Positions 34,004 to 44,845 of a stretch of DNA of 64,000 nucleotides are shown here, in pieces. This DNA is from Calonectria ilicicola (Eukaryota; Ascomycota; Sordariomycetes; Hypocreales; Nectriaceae). Positions within the stretch are counted from its first letter, which is position 1; each line of letters begins with the position of its first letter. The notes under the pieces are model-generated. The model searched no databases. It was not told where the DNA came from and saw only the letters and a program-made list of their open reading frames with translations. The translations under genes and the position numbers were made by a program. Where the stretch lies: positions 6,696,001 to 6,760,000 of the forward strand of contig CP085828.1 in the NCBI GenBank assembly GCA_020809705.1, given 5' to 3'.

Positions 34004-37000
34004 ATGGTCATTAACGATTCTGGCGCCAGAGTCTCTCGCTCCTCAATCATCATGTCCAATACCGCCACTTCCAACGCAGCCGTCGGCACCACGCCCTCCA
34101 CCGCCGACGACTCTGGTGAGCCCTCCCGCCGTGGCCGGCACTGCCCCTCATGTTCCTCAGCCCGACCCGCACCGCCCGCCGATTCTCCCCCGACACTGCA
34201 TACTAACCCTGCCAGCGTCCACCATCACCGTCAACACCACCAAGGCACCTGCTGCCAATTTCCCTCCCCCAAAGACGGACAAGCCGAGACCGCACGTATG
34301 CGGCACCTGCCAGCGCTCCTTTGCCCGATTGGAACACCTGAAGCGCCACGAGCGATCCCACACAAAGGAGAAACCCTTTGAGTGCCCCGAGTGCGCACGA
34401 TGCTTCGCCCGCCGCGATCTTCTGCTCCGTCACCAGCAGAAGCTGCACCAGACCTCGACTCCGTCCTCCCGCCCTCGTAACCGCCGCGAGTCGGCCAGCG
34501 GTGCCGGTCCGACCAGCCGCGTCCGCAAGAACAGCATCGCAGGCGCCCCTACCACCGCTAACAACGGCGGTGGTGCTGCCGCCAACTCGGTGAGGCCCCG
34601 CGCCAACACCATCAGTCATGTCGACGCCAATTCGTTGCACTTTATGACGGCCGCCGCTGCTTCCGCAGCGCGCGGAATGCCTACTGCTCACACTCACAGC
34701 CGGCACCCCAGTCTCGCTGGGCTGCCCATCCATAACCTGGAGCACATTTTCGGTGGCATGTCGGCCGCCATGGGTCAGCGAGGGGTTCAGCAGGGCCTGC
34801 CCAAGCTGGAGACGGGTACCATGGCCAATCTGGATTTTGCCAGTGGCCTGCGCACTGCGCCACCGATGGCTTTTAACACTGACTTTGATTTCGAAGGTCT
34901 TCTTTTCGGGCCGGGTTCGACCATTAACCCCAATGCCCTTCACTACAATGATTCACCGCAGTCGATGGCTTTGGATCAAACCTCGCCGTTTGCGCAATCT
35001 ATTAATGATGTTACTTCGAGCCAAACGCTCGACGATAATTTTGACTGGTTGACTGGTTTCGAGCATCAGATGTCTTTTAACACGAACGAAAATGTGGTGG
35101 ACGGGTCGAGCCCGTCGGCGATCAGTACTACGAGCCAGAGTGGGATTAGCGATGTTATGTTGGATGGGTCAAATCACCCCGCGCCGGCCGGGACGAGTAC
35201 CATGTGGCAACCCTCCGTGATGGGACCCCCACAGATGCCGAACCCGTTTGCGATGGATCTCAATGGTTCGGTCTTTCCAGATCTCCTGAATGGGGCGCCG
35301 TTATCACCTCAGCCAGCTACTCAAAAGATCAATGACCCTTACTTTTCCACGCCTCCACCTTCGCTGAGCTCGCTGAGCCCGTCCGTCGTATCTGGGCTGG
35401 GCACGCAGACTATTAACCATACCCTTGGCTTCAACGCTGGCCCGGAGACTCCCTCGTCCCTCCAGGGTGGAAACCACGGGGCCTCACCCGTAACCACCAT
35501 CACAGATGCCACCCGGAGTGCCATTGTGAACACCCTGTCCCAGTGCCTGCCATTTGGCGGTCGTAAATACTCCTTTACCTCTCAGGGCTCACCTCAAACG
35601 CCTCACGTCCAATCTGCCGGTATTACCGCCTCCCCCCAGGCCGCCAATTTGCCCAGTACACAGGATCTTCAGCGATACGTTGGTGCTTATATTGCTTATT
35701 TCCACCCACATCTTCCCTTCTTGCATATCCCCACTTTGTCTTTCGATTTGCCTCCTCCCACAAATAATCGGCCCGGTGTAGGCGGTAGTGGCTGTCTGAT
35801 TCTTTCCATGGCTGCTATAGGCGCGCTCTACGAAATGGAGCATTCCCAGTCCCGCGAGCTTTTTGAGATGGCCAAGAAGATGATTTTCTTTTATCTCGAG
35901 GAACGGCGAAAAGCCGATGTGCGAAAAGCGGATATTCGTCGCAGTACCCCTGTCGCTGACCAGAGCCCGCGTTTCAGCGAAAGCGCCGTCCACACCCCGG
36001 TCTGGCTAGTCCAGGCCATGCTCCTCAACGTTGTCTATGGCCACAATTGCGGCGATAAGACTGCCAGTGATATCGCTTCGACCCACTGTGCCGCCCTTGT
36101 TAGTCTGGCCCAAGCTGCCGACTTGCTCCGACCTGATCGTGCCAATACTACTGAGCGACAAGATACTCACATGACAGATGACGGAAACTGGAACGCCAAG
36201 TCCGAGTCTGACCACTCAGAGTGGCTGCGCTGGAAGGCCTCAGAGGAGCGAAAGCGCACACTGTACGCCGTCTTCATTCTCTCCAGCCTTTTAGTATCAG
36301 CGTATAATCACACTCCGGCCTTGACTAATTCGGAGATTTTCCTTGACTTGCCATGCGATGAGGACTTTTTTTCCGCAGAGTCCAGCACGGCCTTCATGTC
36401 GAGGGGAGGTGTTGAGGCTGCTAATCACAACCGCATCACATTCCATGACGCTCTTGGCGAGCTCCTTCGTACAAATGAGCGCCAGCAGCTCGCCCTCAAT
36501 GGCCAGCAAGCATTTGACCCCTCCCTCGATCGCAAGGAGCTCCCAAAGACGGATCTCAAGCCCAGCACATTTGGCTGCCTAATTCTCATCAATGCCCTTC
36601 ACAACTACATTTGGGAGACGCGGCAGCGGCACCACAACAAGGTTTGGACGAACGAGGAGACGGAAAAAATGCATCGACACATTGAACCAGCTCTCAAGGC
36701 ATGGGAGGCCGCGTGGGCAAGCAACCCGCAACACAGCCTGGAACGACCAAACCCATTCGGCATGGGCCCACTCTCAGCTGATGCCATCCCACTCCTGGAT
36801 CTCGCATATATCCGACTGTTTGTGAACCTATCTCGCTCAAAAGAAAAGTTCTGGCAGCGGGACTGGGATGGCATGGCCAAGGAGCTGTCTCGTGGAAATG
36901 AGATTATCCAACACGCGGAGCACTCCCCGGCATCCAACTCAGAATCCACCGGGACCGACACATCAGAACCCTCTGTGCATAGCTCCGTTTTTGTGGAGTC

Positions 37001-37607
37001 TCCCGGCACACAGACCTCCCCTACGGATCTCTCCGGGGCCAAGTTTCCTCCGACCGCTGGCATGTCGTCAAATCGATCAATCTCGCGAAGGGAAAAGCAC
37101 CTACGAAAGGCAGCGTTTTATGCCGCAGACTCCCTTGCCATGTCGGATAAACTTGGCGTTACGTTTGCCGATTTCACGAGCAGGGAACTTCCTCTGCAAT
37201 CGGCCCTATGCGCATTTGATTGCGCCCAGGTTCTTGCTGAGTGGATCGCAACTCTTCAGGACCGCGTGGGTCGCTATCTCGGCATTCTTGGCCAAGATCA
37301 AGTGGACCTCACGCAAGTCCCAGCCATCATGCTTCTGGAAGAGGAGGATGTCAAGTTATTGGATAAGATTCAGGAGGTGTTGAGATCTGCAGAGGTGAAG
37401 ATGAGCATGGAGCTTGTCGGAGGCATCGAACCGACCATCGCCATGGACGGACACAACGGATACGCTGCCAAGCTTCTGCGCATCACTGCGTTTATGCTTG
37501 ACAAGGCAGCAGTCTGGCCAGTGACCCGCCTGAAGGCTCGTTGTCTCGAGGCTCATGCGAACCACATGCGAGCGAGAGCGGAGAAATCGGTCATTGCATC
37601 TGAGTGA
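34004..37607 (+). CDS. Two-finger C2H2 transcription factor with fungal-specific TF domain (AmdX/ADR1-like)
   Basis: Large nuclear regulator, 1167 aa. Exons are 34004-34115 and 34216-37607, with a 100-nt intron (GTGAGC, TACTAAC branch site, GCCAG). The long frame is open through the intron and upstream to 33711, but the consensus splice signals and the conserved start in another frame favour the spliced model. A second ATG (MSNTATSN, residue 17) is possible. Adjacent C2H2 fingers are C66/C69/H82/H86 and C94/C97/H110/H115, joined by a TKEKPF linker, the ADR1/AmdX arrangement. A long Ser/Asn/Pro-rich segment follows, then the fungal-specific TF domain (from about residue 510; [20 protein letters not shown]). 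Relatives control acetamide, acetate or carbon-source use; the target here is unknown. Confidence 0.93.
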
Positions 37608-38634
37608 AACGCGGGACGTCTCAGGAGCTGATTGGTCTCGGTATGAAACATGATTCTCTGTTTTAGTATGGGGCGCTGTGATAGGCGCGCCGTGGCCGCA
37701 TTGGAATCCGTTCACAGGAAACAACTTGTTTTATTCAGAGAAAAACTGGGTCCTATTCTCTGTCTCAGCATGGAGCGCGGCCTCGGGCCGCGACTCCTAG
37801 CGACAGCAACCACGGCAGGACAAGGATTCGGCCGCAGTAGCAACAATATGAGTCCATCCCGGACACCAGGTGATGTGCAGTTCCAAAAGTCACTTGCAAC
37901 TAAAAGCGCGGAAATTTTAATGTTCCGGATGATTTTATGTGTTCAAAGTTTCTTGTATGATTGGCGTATGGTCATTTAATGTCGTTGAATGGTTTACGAA
38001 TCCTTGAAGGAAGTATGACAAAAAAAAAAAGCCAGGTATCCGTCAAATTCATCCAAGTTTGAACGGCTATCTGGGACCTGGTTCATTAACCTGTTCCAAA
38101 TTCTTTTACAGCTAAGCAGACTAGCACCTCAGAGAGGACTGCTAGCGCAAAAGTACACTACGTTTACAAGCAGAGTTGGAAACCCCGCCCAAGTAGCCAG
38201 CCACAACTGATGCAGAGCCCATCAACCGCTTACGACTCATCCTTTGCTAGAGCCGGCTAGCGATGCGGTCGGATCCATGTGGGAAAACAAGCAGAAGCTA
38301 TGAAAATCCTTGGCGATTTCTTGAGGCAGACAGGGGACCAATGGCTGTCTTACCCAAAATTAGGGTGTACCACGCTCTGACGAGCAGCCATTTTCTTGGA
38401 GATTTTGGAGCTGCGCGATCTATTCTTGAATGTATAAACACTTGGTCACCCTTCTGTATTTACTGTATTACCTTTCGTCTTAGTGCTCTTTAGGTTTAGA
38501 GAAGCTGAAAAAAAGGTGATTGTGAGAGTTTGATGTGCTCCTTAACTCGGTTGATTTATGACAGAGAGTTTACATCTCTTTGAAGAGTGGTGTTCGTTTC
38601 ACAGTGATAACCCGAATTGCAACCATCGCATAGC
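37608..38634. other. Intergenic region, nothing recognised
   Basis: About 1 kb between the C2H2 gene and the 5S rRNA gene: presumed 3' UTR and then A+T-rich spacer. A run of 10 A lies near 38020-38030. No coding feature is supported. Confidence 0.45.
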
Positions 38635-38753
38635 ACATACGACCATACCTACCAGAGAATTCGGGATCCCGTCCGCTCTCCCATAGACAAGCTGGTAAGG
38701 GGCCGATTAGTAGTTGGGTCGGTGACGACCAGCGAATCCCGGCTGTTGTATGT
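38635..38753 (+). rRNA. 5S ribosomal RNA (copy 1)
   Basis: 119 nt, starting ACATACGACCATA and ending CTGTTGTATGT; the two ends pair as helix I. The highly conserved segments GGGATCCCGTCCGCTC and GTAGTTGGGTCGGTGACGAC match fungal 5S rRNA, and CCTACCAG/CTGGTAAGG forms helix II. T-rich sequence from 38753 onward (TTTCTTTTT) is the Pol III terminator. A single dispersed 5S gene is the normal arrangement in filamentous ascomycetes. A related copy lies at 56253-56371 on the other strand. Confidence 0.96.
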
Positions 38754-38976
38754 TTCTTTTTGCTCTTTTTCAAGAGTGTCGACTTGTTTTTTGAGGGTGG
38801 TGAAGGGAGGAGGGCGGGCGAAGTTGATCATACTCGCATCAGGCATTTTACACGCTAAAAGTATCAAATTTGGTTCAAATACCGCCACCAACGTACATAA
38901 TATTACTACTCTTACACTAGATTATCTCTTTCAGCCGAAAAAAATACTACTAGACAACCTCCTCGTCTGCTAGACG

Positions 38977-40002
38977 TCATTCCGACACGATAATCGCAAC
39001 CTTACCCTTGGACTTACCACTTGAAACTCTCTCAAATGCTTCAGTGAACTTTTCAAATGGAAAGATGCTATCAACAAGTGGCTTGAACCTACCAGCATCG
39101 ATCAGCTCCGTAATCTCGGCCAAGTCACTACCTCGAGGCTCAACCAGATACCACTCTCCCTTGGCCAAGGTCTTGGTTTCGTTTTCGGGCTTTGATGCGC
39201 CAGGTTGGCCAGCAATACTCAGAAACGTCCCGCCCGTCTTGACAGCCGCCCAACAGCTTCGCGTAGTTGCGCCACCGACACAGTCAAGGATCAAGTCTGT
39301 CTCTCGCGCGGCTGGGTCCTCGGCGGCCCATTGCTCAATTGATTGCTTGGTGTAGTCGATGAAGTCGGTAGCTCCAAACCCACGAACATCCTCAGCCTTT
39401 AAAGAGCTGGCAACGCCAATAATAGCGCCCGCCCCAGCTGCGGAAGCGAATTGAACAGCCCAGGCACCTACACCCCCACCAGCTCCTGTGACGAGAACGC
39501 GGGTCTTGGAGTTCCGCTCTTTGGCAGCTGCGTCGCCGTGGACGGCGGCTTTGTCGAGCAGGCCATGGTCAAACAGACCCTGCCATGCGGTGAGAGCACT
39601 TAGAGGTGTGGTGGCAGCGTCAGCCCAGCTCAGTGACTTGGGTTTAAGGGCCATATGAGATGCCTTCCCGATAGTGTACTCGCGAAGAGTGCCGGTAAGG
39701 CCAGGACTCATACGGAAGTAAACCTCATCGCCGGTCTTAAAGGAACCCTCCGCAGGGCCATCAGCAATGACTCCGGCGCATTCGGTGCAAGGGACGCGGT
39801 AGCGATCTGGGTCAAAGTTCTGGGGGAAATATCTCTCCCATGTAAGTTCATTGAGACAAGGCGAAGCAGCCTTGACCTTGACGATATACTCATCGGTGCC
39901 AGAAAGCTTAGGGAAGGGCGTAGAAGACATTATGAGGTCATCAGACGCGGGGTCTGGCTGAATAACAGCCCGGACCGTGGAAGGGAAGGATGGGTTGGCC
40001 AT
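38977..40002 (-). CDS. Zinc-independent MDR oxidoreductase (quinone reductase / zeta-crystallin type)
   Basis: Single-exon gene, 341 aa. It belongs to the medium-chain dehydrogenase/reductase superfamily: an N-terminal GroES-like domain (about residues 8-125), then a Rossmann NAD(P)-binding domain with VLVTGAGGGVGAWAVQFA (glycine motif 173-180) and the second strand region DLILDCVGG. The structural and catalytic zinc cysteines of classic alcohol dehydrogenases are absent, which favours NADPH:quinone or enone reductase activity. The C-terminal KGKVAIIVSE is typical. The substrate cannot be read from sequence. The gene is convergent with the 5S rRNA gene (223 nt apart). A TATA-like TTTTTATAC lies about 230 nt upstream of the start. 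Confidence 0.93.
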   Translation of the reverse strand: MANPSFPSTVRAVIQPDPASDDLIMSSTPFPKLSGTDEYIVKVKAASPCLNELTWERYFPQNFDPDRYRVPCTECAGVIADGPAEGSFKTGDEVYFRMSPGLTGTLREYTIGKASHMALKPKSLSWADAATTPLSALTAWQGLFDHGLLDKAAVHGDAAAKERNSKTRVLVTGAGGGVGAWAVQFASAAGAGAIIGVASSLKAEDVRGFGATDFIDYTKQSIEQWAAEDPAARETDLILDCVGGATTRSCWAAVKTGGTFLSIAGQPGASKPENETKTLAKGEWYLVEPRGSDLAEITELIDAGRFKPLVDSIFPFEKFTEAFERVSSGKSKGKVAIIVSE

Positions 40003-41220
40003 ATTGCGTCGATTTATAGATTTCTATCGAATTGACTGAGCGCTTTGTAGCAAGGTTGAAGTGAATTCGAGGGAAAGAAGTTGTAAATTACACCACAAAC
40101 TTTGGGCCGTTTTTCAAAACTAGTGATGATGACTTGTGTTGTTTTTGAAGTTGTGATTTGGATTTCTGAGGTTTGTTTTTGCTTGAAGGTGTGCTGTTTG
40201 AAAGCAGGTACATACAGGATTTCATGAGCCTTTTTATACGCTTCACATCTCGCCTACACCTTCACACCAAGAAACACCATCTCTACCGCGCCCACGAAGA
40301 ACTCCCGCTTCCAACTCCGGAGATGCTGTGATGCGGCATCTCGGGGTACGAAAACTCACTTCCAAAAAGCGAAATGTCATCGTTGTCTGTCGCATTAAAG
40401 TGGAGACTATCCTCCCAACCTGTGAGTCAAGGGTGCAGAATTTCCCTTTTTGGCAAATAGTTTTAGCGCCTGACCTCTGCATCTCCACGGCGCCAGCACG
40501 GTGGTCGGTGCAAGACAAGCCCGAAGGCCGTTGATTTCGCGCTTCGGAGCATTGGGATGTGTTGGCGAGCATCATGGGTTGTGTGGGCTCAGTGGGTGGC
40601 GAAGCAGGCGTCGTTGGCCCATTCAGCGAGTATGACAATAGAGTGGCACGCACAAACGGTCGCTTCATGACATGAACTAGTATCCCATTACCTTAAGATT
40701 TTCCACAATTGGCATTATGTACACCTCTTTCTTTATTTTATTTTGGTTTGTTACGGTAAAATCCAGGAGCCGCACGCGTTGCTGTTATCCAGGATTTCTT
40801 TTGTGCCCAGCTCACTTTCGTGGCCGTGTTCGCTTTCTAGGTTGTCAAACAGCATGAGGATAATGCGTACAAAACGCCACCGCAAACGACCAAACCATCA
40901 AACAAATTGATACTAAACCTCAATAGCGCAGCATAAATGGCACCATTCACATAGACCATACCACCACGCACAAACTGCTAACCTGCGCAACAACGATTGC
41001 AGCAAACGGCAAATCATCTAATTCTTCATTCACACTGCATAATGCTCAACCATCAGCGCAACGAAACGTCTAGCTTAATAATTCGGCTCAGAAAATTTCT
41101 TTCGACTATAAAAGGTTCAAAAAAACTTCCTCCTGTTCCAGAAAACTCTCACCCGGTATTCCACCATCTTGAACTATCCCATCTCTGCCGAGCCTGCCCG
41201 GCTTGGTCTAGGTCGTCAAG
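40003..41220. other. Divergent intergenic region
   Basis: About 1.2 kb holding the promoters of the MDR oxidoreductase gene and the F-box-type gene. A minus-strand open frame at 40243-40668 has no recognisable domain or splice context and was not called. Confidence 0.45.
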
Positions 41221-42723
41221 ATGTCATGGCGCCATCTGCCCTCCGAGATGAGGGAGCCCATTCTGAAATACCTCACAGCATCTAAAACCGGTAAGGCCGC
41301 ATCCTACGCAACGGTTTGCAAGGAGTGGCAAATCTGGGTCGAACAGGAAACTTTCGCTCTCGTCTCGCTCAACCCTAAGAGGCTCGACGACTTTGAGAGA
41401 ATCTTCGCCAATAACCTGCGGCGTCAGGTATCCCTCAAGCGACTCAAGCTCTTTCCGCACCAGGCGTACAGCGATCTCATTACGCGAAGACACTTTCCCG
41501 GCTTCATATTCTGTTTGTTTGGTATTCTCCAGTCCTAGGATGACGGTGCCATCTTGAAGAGACGTGCTGGGGGACTTTGCTTGGAGCTTGGGCTTCCCAC
41601 TGTTGACCCTCTCCTCTTAGGGCAAACTTATAGAAGCCTCGATGTCCGATTTAATCTTGGTGAAAGAGTCATGCATTTCTACCAGCTAGGGGAGTGGGGG
41701 CTGCCTATGGTAAAAATCGTCACTGATTTTGAAATACCTCGACTTGGCAACCGGAACCTCCATCACGAAACGTTGAATTGCATCTTCAGAAGTCTGCCAA
41801 ATCTGGAGCGGATTCGAATTGAACCCGTCACTGGATATGCCCGTGACATATACCAAGACTTCCCGCGAACGTCGAGAGGTAAGTCGAAGTAGAGGCTGCA
41901 TACCAATCTGGCATTGATCTAACCAACTCCGACACTAGCATCTCAATCGTATCCCGAATTATGGCCTTCTTTTGTCAAGCGCGTCAACTTTTTCGAGCAT
42001 CGGCATTACGACGACTACGTGGCCCGTCCAGCGACAGCAGAATTCCAGTTTATAGGCCAGACAGTTGCGCGCTACAGTTTCGATTTGAAGGAGCTCGTCG
42101 TTTGTCATCTGATCGATGCTGTCGACTTCTTTCGCAAGGGCTTGGCACTTCAGACTCCTCGGCAGCGACAATGGACCGAATTGACCCTGATCAGCCTGAC
42201 ATCTGAGATTTTTGGTTACATTGTTATTGACGATGACCTGGTGGAGAATCTGCTTCAAAACGCTGGGAAAGCCGCTGCACTCATGCCGCGGCTCCAGATG
42301 ATGGAGCTGTGGAACTGGAAGACGCCTAAGTCAGCAGCCGTCTTTCGATATCATGTCAAGAACAGAATTGCGACAGTAAGTTGGGTGAGCACGTGGAGAT
42401 TCCATCTTTCTCTTGAAGTTCGAAGCCTGTGGGCCCGCGTAGCGGATAGCCGAAGCTGCGCCTTGATCGTTCGCCCAGAACGACGCATCGTCCACCTGCA
42501 GCGGTACTATCCCAACGCTTTCGTTTTCGCCGACTCCAATGTCATGACGGCAAAGCTTTTCAACAATCCAAACTCCATCAAGAGGCTTCCTGACGAGGAT
42601 GAAGTGGAGGGCACTTGGGATTACACCTGGGATGATGCTTGGGGCGATGATTCAGACACTGGGCCCTTTCGCCGGATGTCCATTGAGATTGAATCCCCTG
42701 ATTTGATCTGGGATAGCTTGTAG
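41221..42723 (+). pseudogene. F-box-like protein gene with an internal stop codon
   Basis: Two segments, 41221-41878 and 41939-42723, with a good 60-nt intron (GTAAGT, CTAAC, CACTAG), give a continuous 481-codon frame apart from one TAG at 41536-41538. The N-terminus MSWRHLPSEMREPILKYL plus VCKEWQIWVE is the F-box-like start of a large fungal family. Downstream, LDDFERIF and the GLCLELGL stretch follow the family pattern. The TAG falls where relatives have a conserved Trp (LFxILxxW), so a TGG to TAG change is the simple explanation. No intron of fungal length can remove it without deleting conserved sequence. The rest of the frame is intact, which suggests a recent break, stop readthrough or a sequencing error. 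Role if intact: probable substrate adaptor, substrate unknown. Confidence 0.7.
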
Positions 42724-43157
42724 CCATTTCTATTTGCAAGGGAACAATGGCCCTGGGGTGTACGGTCATGGCTGAGAGGACCGAAGAGATGAGAGCAACA
42801 CAAGTTCTTAGTAGCCCCCCAAGTTAGCGTAGCCAAGAAGATATGCTCAATTAAAAGTCAATTTCTGCTAGTTTTTTGCTTTATTCCTTCATTAGTAAAC
42901 TATTCTGTTTTCTAGTTGCGCTCGCGTATTAGTTGAAGCATGAAAGGGCGCCACTATATGACTCATCATTCACCATTCGTCGATGCTGACCCCAGTTCGC
43001 AGCGCTTCAGCCTAATCCGATGACTCAATCAAGTCACCGCTTCTTCAGCCTCCTTTGAGCATCTGCGTCAAGGTGCATCGATTCAACAAGCGGGTATTAA
43101 TTGGTGACGTCCTACCGCAATTTTTCGTAGATACCAACGAGTAGTTCAATCGTAACC
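42724..43157. other. Intergenic spacer with the dbr1 promoter
   Basis: 434 nt between the F-box-like pseudogene and the debranching-enzyme gene. A+T-rich; no other feature was seen. Confidence 0.4.
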
Positions 43158-44616
43158 ATGGCGGCTTTGGAACCCTCTGAACCCAGCTCAGTCCGACAGC
43201 CAAAGATTGGCATCGTCGGCTGCGTAAGTGACTGTGACCCAAATACTTTGATTTACCATTAACAATTGCAAAGGGGCATGGGGAGCTAGACACTATTTAT
43301 GCGACCCTGGAAACCCAATGTTCAGAAAAGGGTTGGAGTCTGTCTGATCTAGATTTTCTCATCATCTGTGGAGATTTTCAGGTTCGCAAGCATGCAAGTC
43401 AGACGAGTGACCCATTGCTCACGCAATACAGGCAGTTCGAAACCAACAAGACTTGAATTGCATGTCTGTGCCTCGCAGATATCGCAAACTGGGCGATTTT
43501 CACAAATATTATAGTGGCGAGGCAAAAGCGCCCGTGCTAACCCTTGTCATCGGTGGTAATCACGAAGCATCCAATTATTTCTTCGAATTATATCACGGAG
43601 GATGGCTCGCTCCAAACATCTACTACCTCGGCGCTGCCGGTGTCATCCGCTACGGTCCTTGGCGCATCGCAGGTATGTCCGGCATTTACAGCTCGGGTGA
43701 CTACCGCAAACCCCATGAGGAGCGGTTGCCATACGAGCGCGAGCATATTCGTTCTATATACCACGTCCGTGATTACAACGTCCAGAGGCTTTTACAAATC
43801 CGCTCCCCGGTCGATATCGGGCTCAGCCACGATTGGCCTGCTTGGATTGAGCTGTTTGGAGACCATGCCACACTCTTTGCTCAAAAGCCACACTTTCTGG
43901 ACAGTGCGAAGATTGATAAGCTAGGTAGTAAACCTGCAACTGAAGTCCTAGGTCATCTTTGCCCATCATATTGGTTTTCGGGACATATGCACGTCAGATT
44001 CTCAGCGACCGTAGAGCACGCCGAAAACGTCCCAATCAAAGAAAGCATCCAGGCACTGCCTGTACCAGAACCACTGAGGAATTCGCTACCAATTTTTAAG
44101 AAGCGAATCAAATCTTCCTCAGAATCTTCATCCTCGAGCCATTTGGGGCGCCAACCGAAGACAGAGTTCCTCGCGCTGCACAAGGCTGGAACCGATCCTC
44201 ATCAATACATGGAAGTGAAGGAACTTGAGCTTCCTATTCATTCTGATACTGATTACACACAATTCACCGCTACAAATGATCTTGGGAAATTCCATTTGTA
44301 CTACGATGAAGAATGGCTTGCTATCACCAAGACATTCGCCGATGCCTTACGGGTTGCAGATCCCGAGACACTCGTGGTCCCGCCCGCCAAACCGTGCAAA
44401 AACGCTGCATCATCTCTACCAAAGAACAGGGCTTGGGTCAAGGAAAATATAGTTCAAAAGGGACTTCTTAGAATCCCAGATAACTTTGCTACCCAGGGGC
44501 CAATTCATAATCCCAACGACCCAGCGGATTTCGAGCAACCACCCGAGTACCCCAACAGCCAGACGGAAAGCTTTACAAAGTTGCTGCAAATTTCAAATAA
44601 ATTTAGTTCAGAGTGA
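43158..44616 (+). CDS. dbr1: Lariat RNA debranching enzyme Dbr1
   Basis: Nuclear metallophosphoesterase that cuts the 2'-5' branch of excised intron lariats. Three exons, 43158-43223, 43274-43381 and 43432-44616 (66 + 108 + 1185 nt), give 452 aa; all introns are about 50 nt with GT-AG ends and phase 0. The Dbr1 active-site series is complete: C22-G-H24 (the Cys that replaces the usual Asp in this family), GDFQ 55-58, GNHE 100-103, SHDW with H191, and GHMH with H243/H245. The AVRNQQDLNCMSVP and YRKLGDFHKYYSG segments of the lariat recognition region are present. The C-terminal Dbr1 domain follows a Ser-rich linker. At 452 aa it is on the short side for filamentous fungi. Third positions are A+T-richer than in the first 40 kb. 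Confidence 0.96.
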
Positions 44617-44845
44617 TTATTTAGATTAATTTATGTCAGACTAATTATTTTCAGACCACAATACAATAAATAGTCTGATCAACTCTAGTACTACCCAGCC
44701 TTTGATACAAAGACATCAGATTTCAGAGACGCCTTTTATTTAAATTATTCCTGAGGTGCCGGAAATACAAAATGAGGGGGAAAATATGAAATAGGATCTT
44801 CAGCACAACAACTGGTTCCAAAAGTTCTGTCGGCCAGTTTTCTAG

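Noticed and set aside
41426..41538. Intron of about 110 nt that would remove the TAG of the F-box-like gene
   Set aside because: It would delete conserved family sequence (the VSLKRLKL to LFGILQ segment) and lacks a clear branch site, so a nonsense change is simpler.
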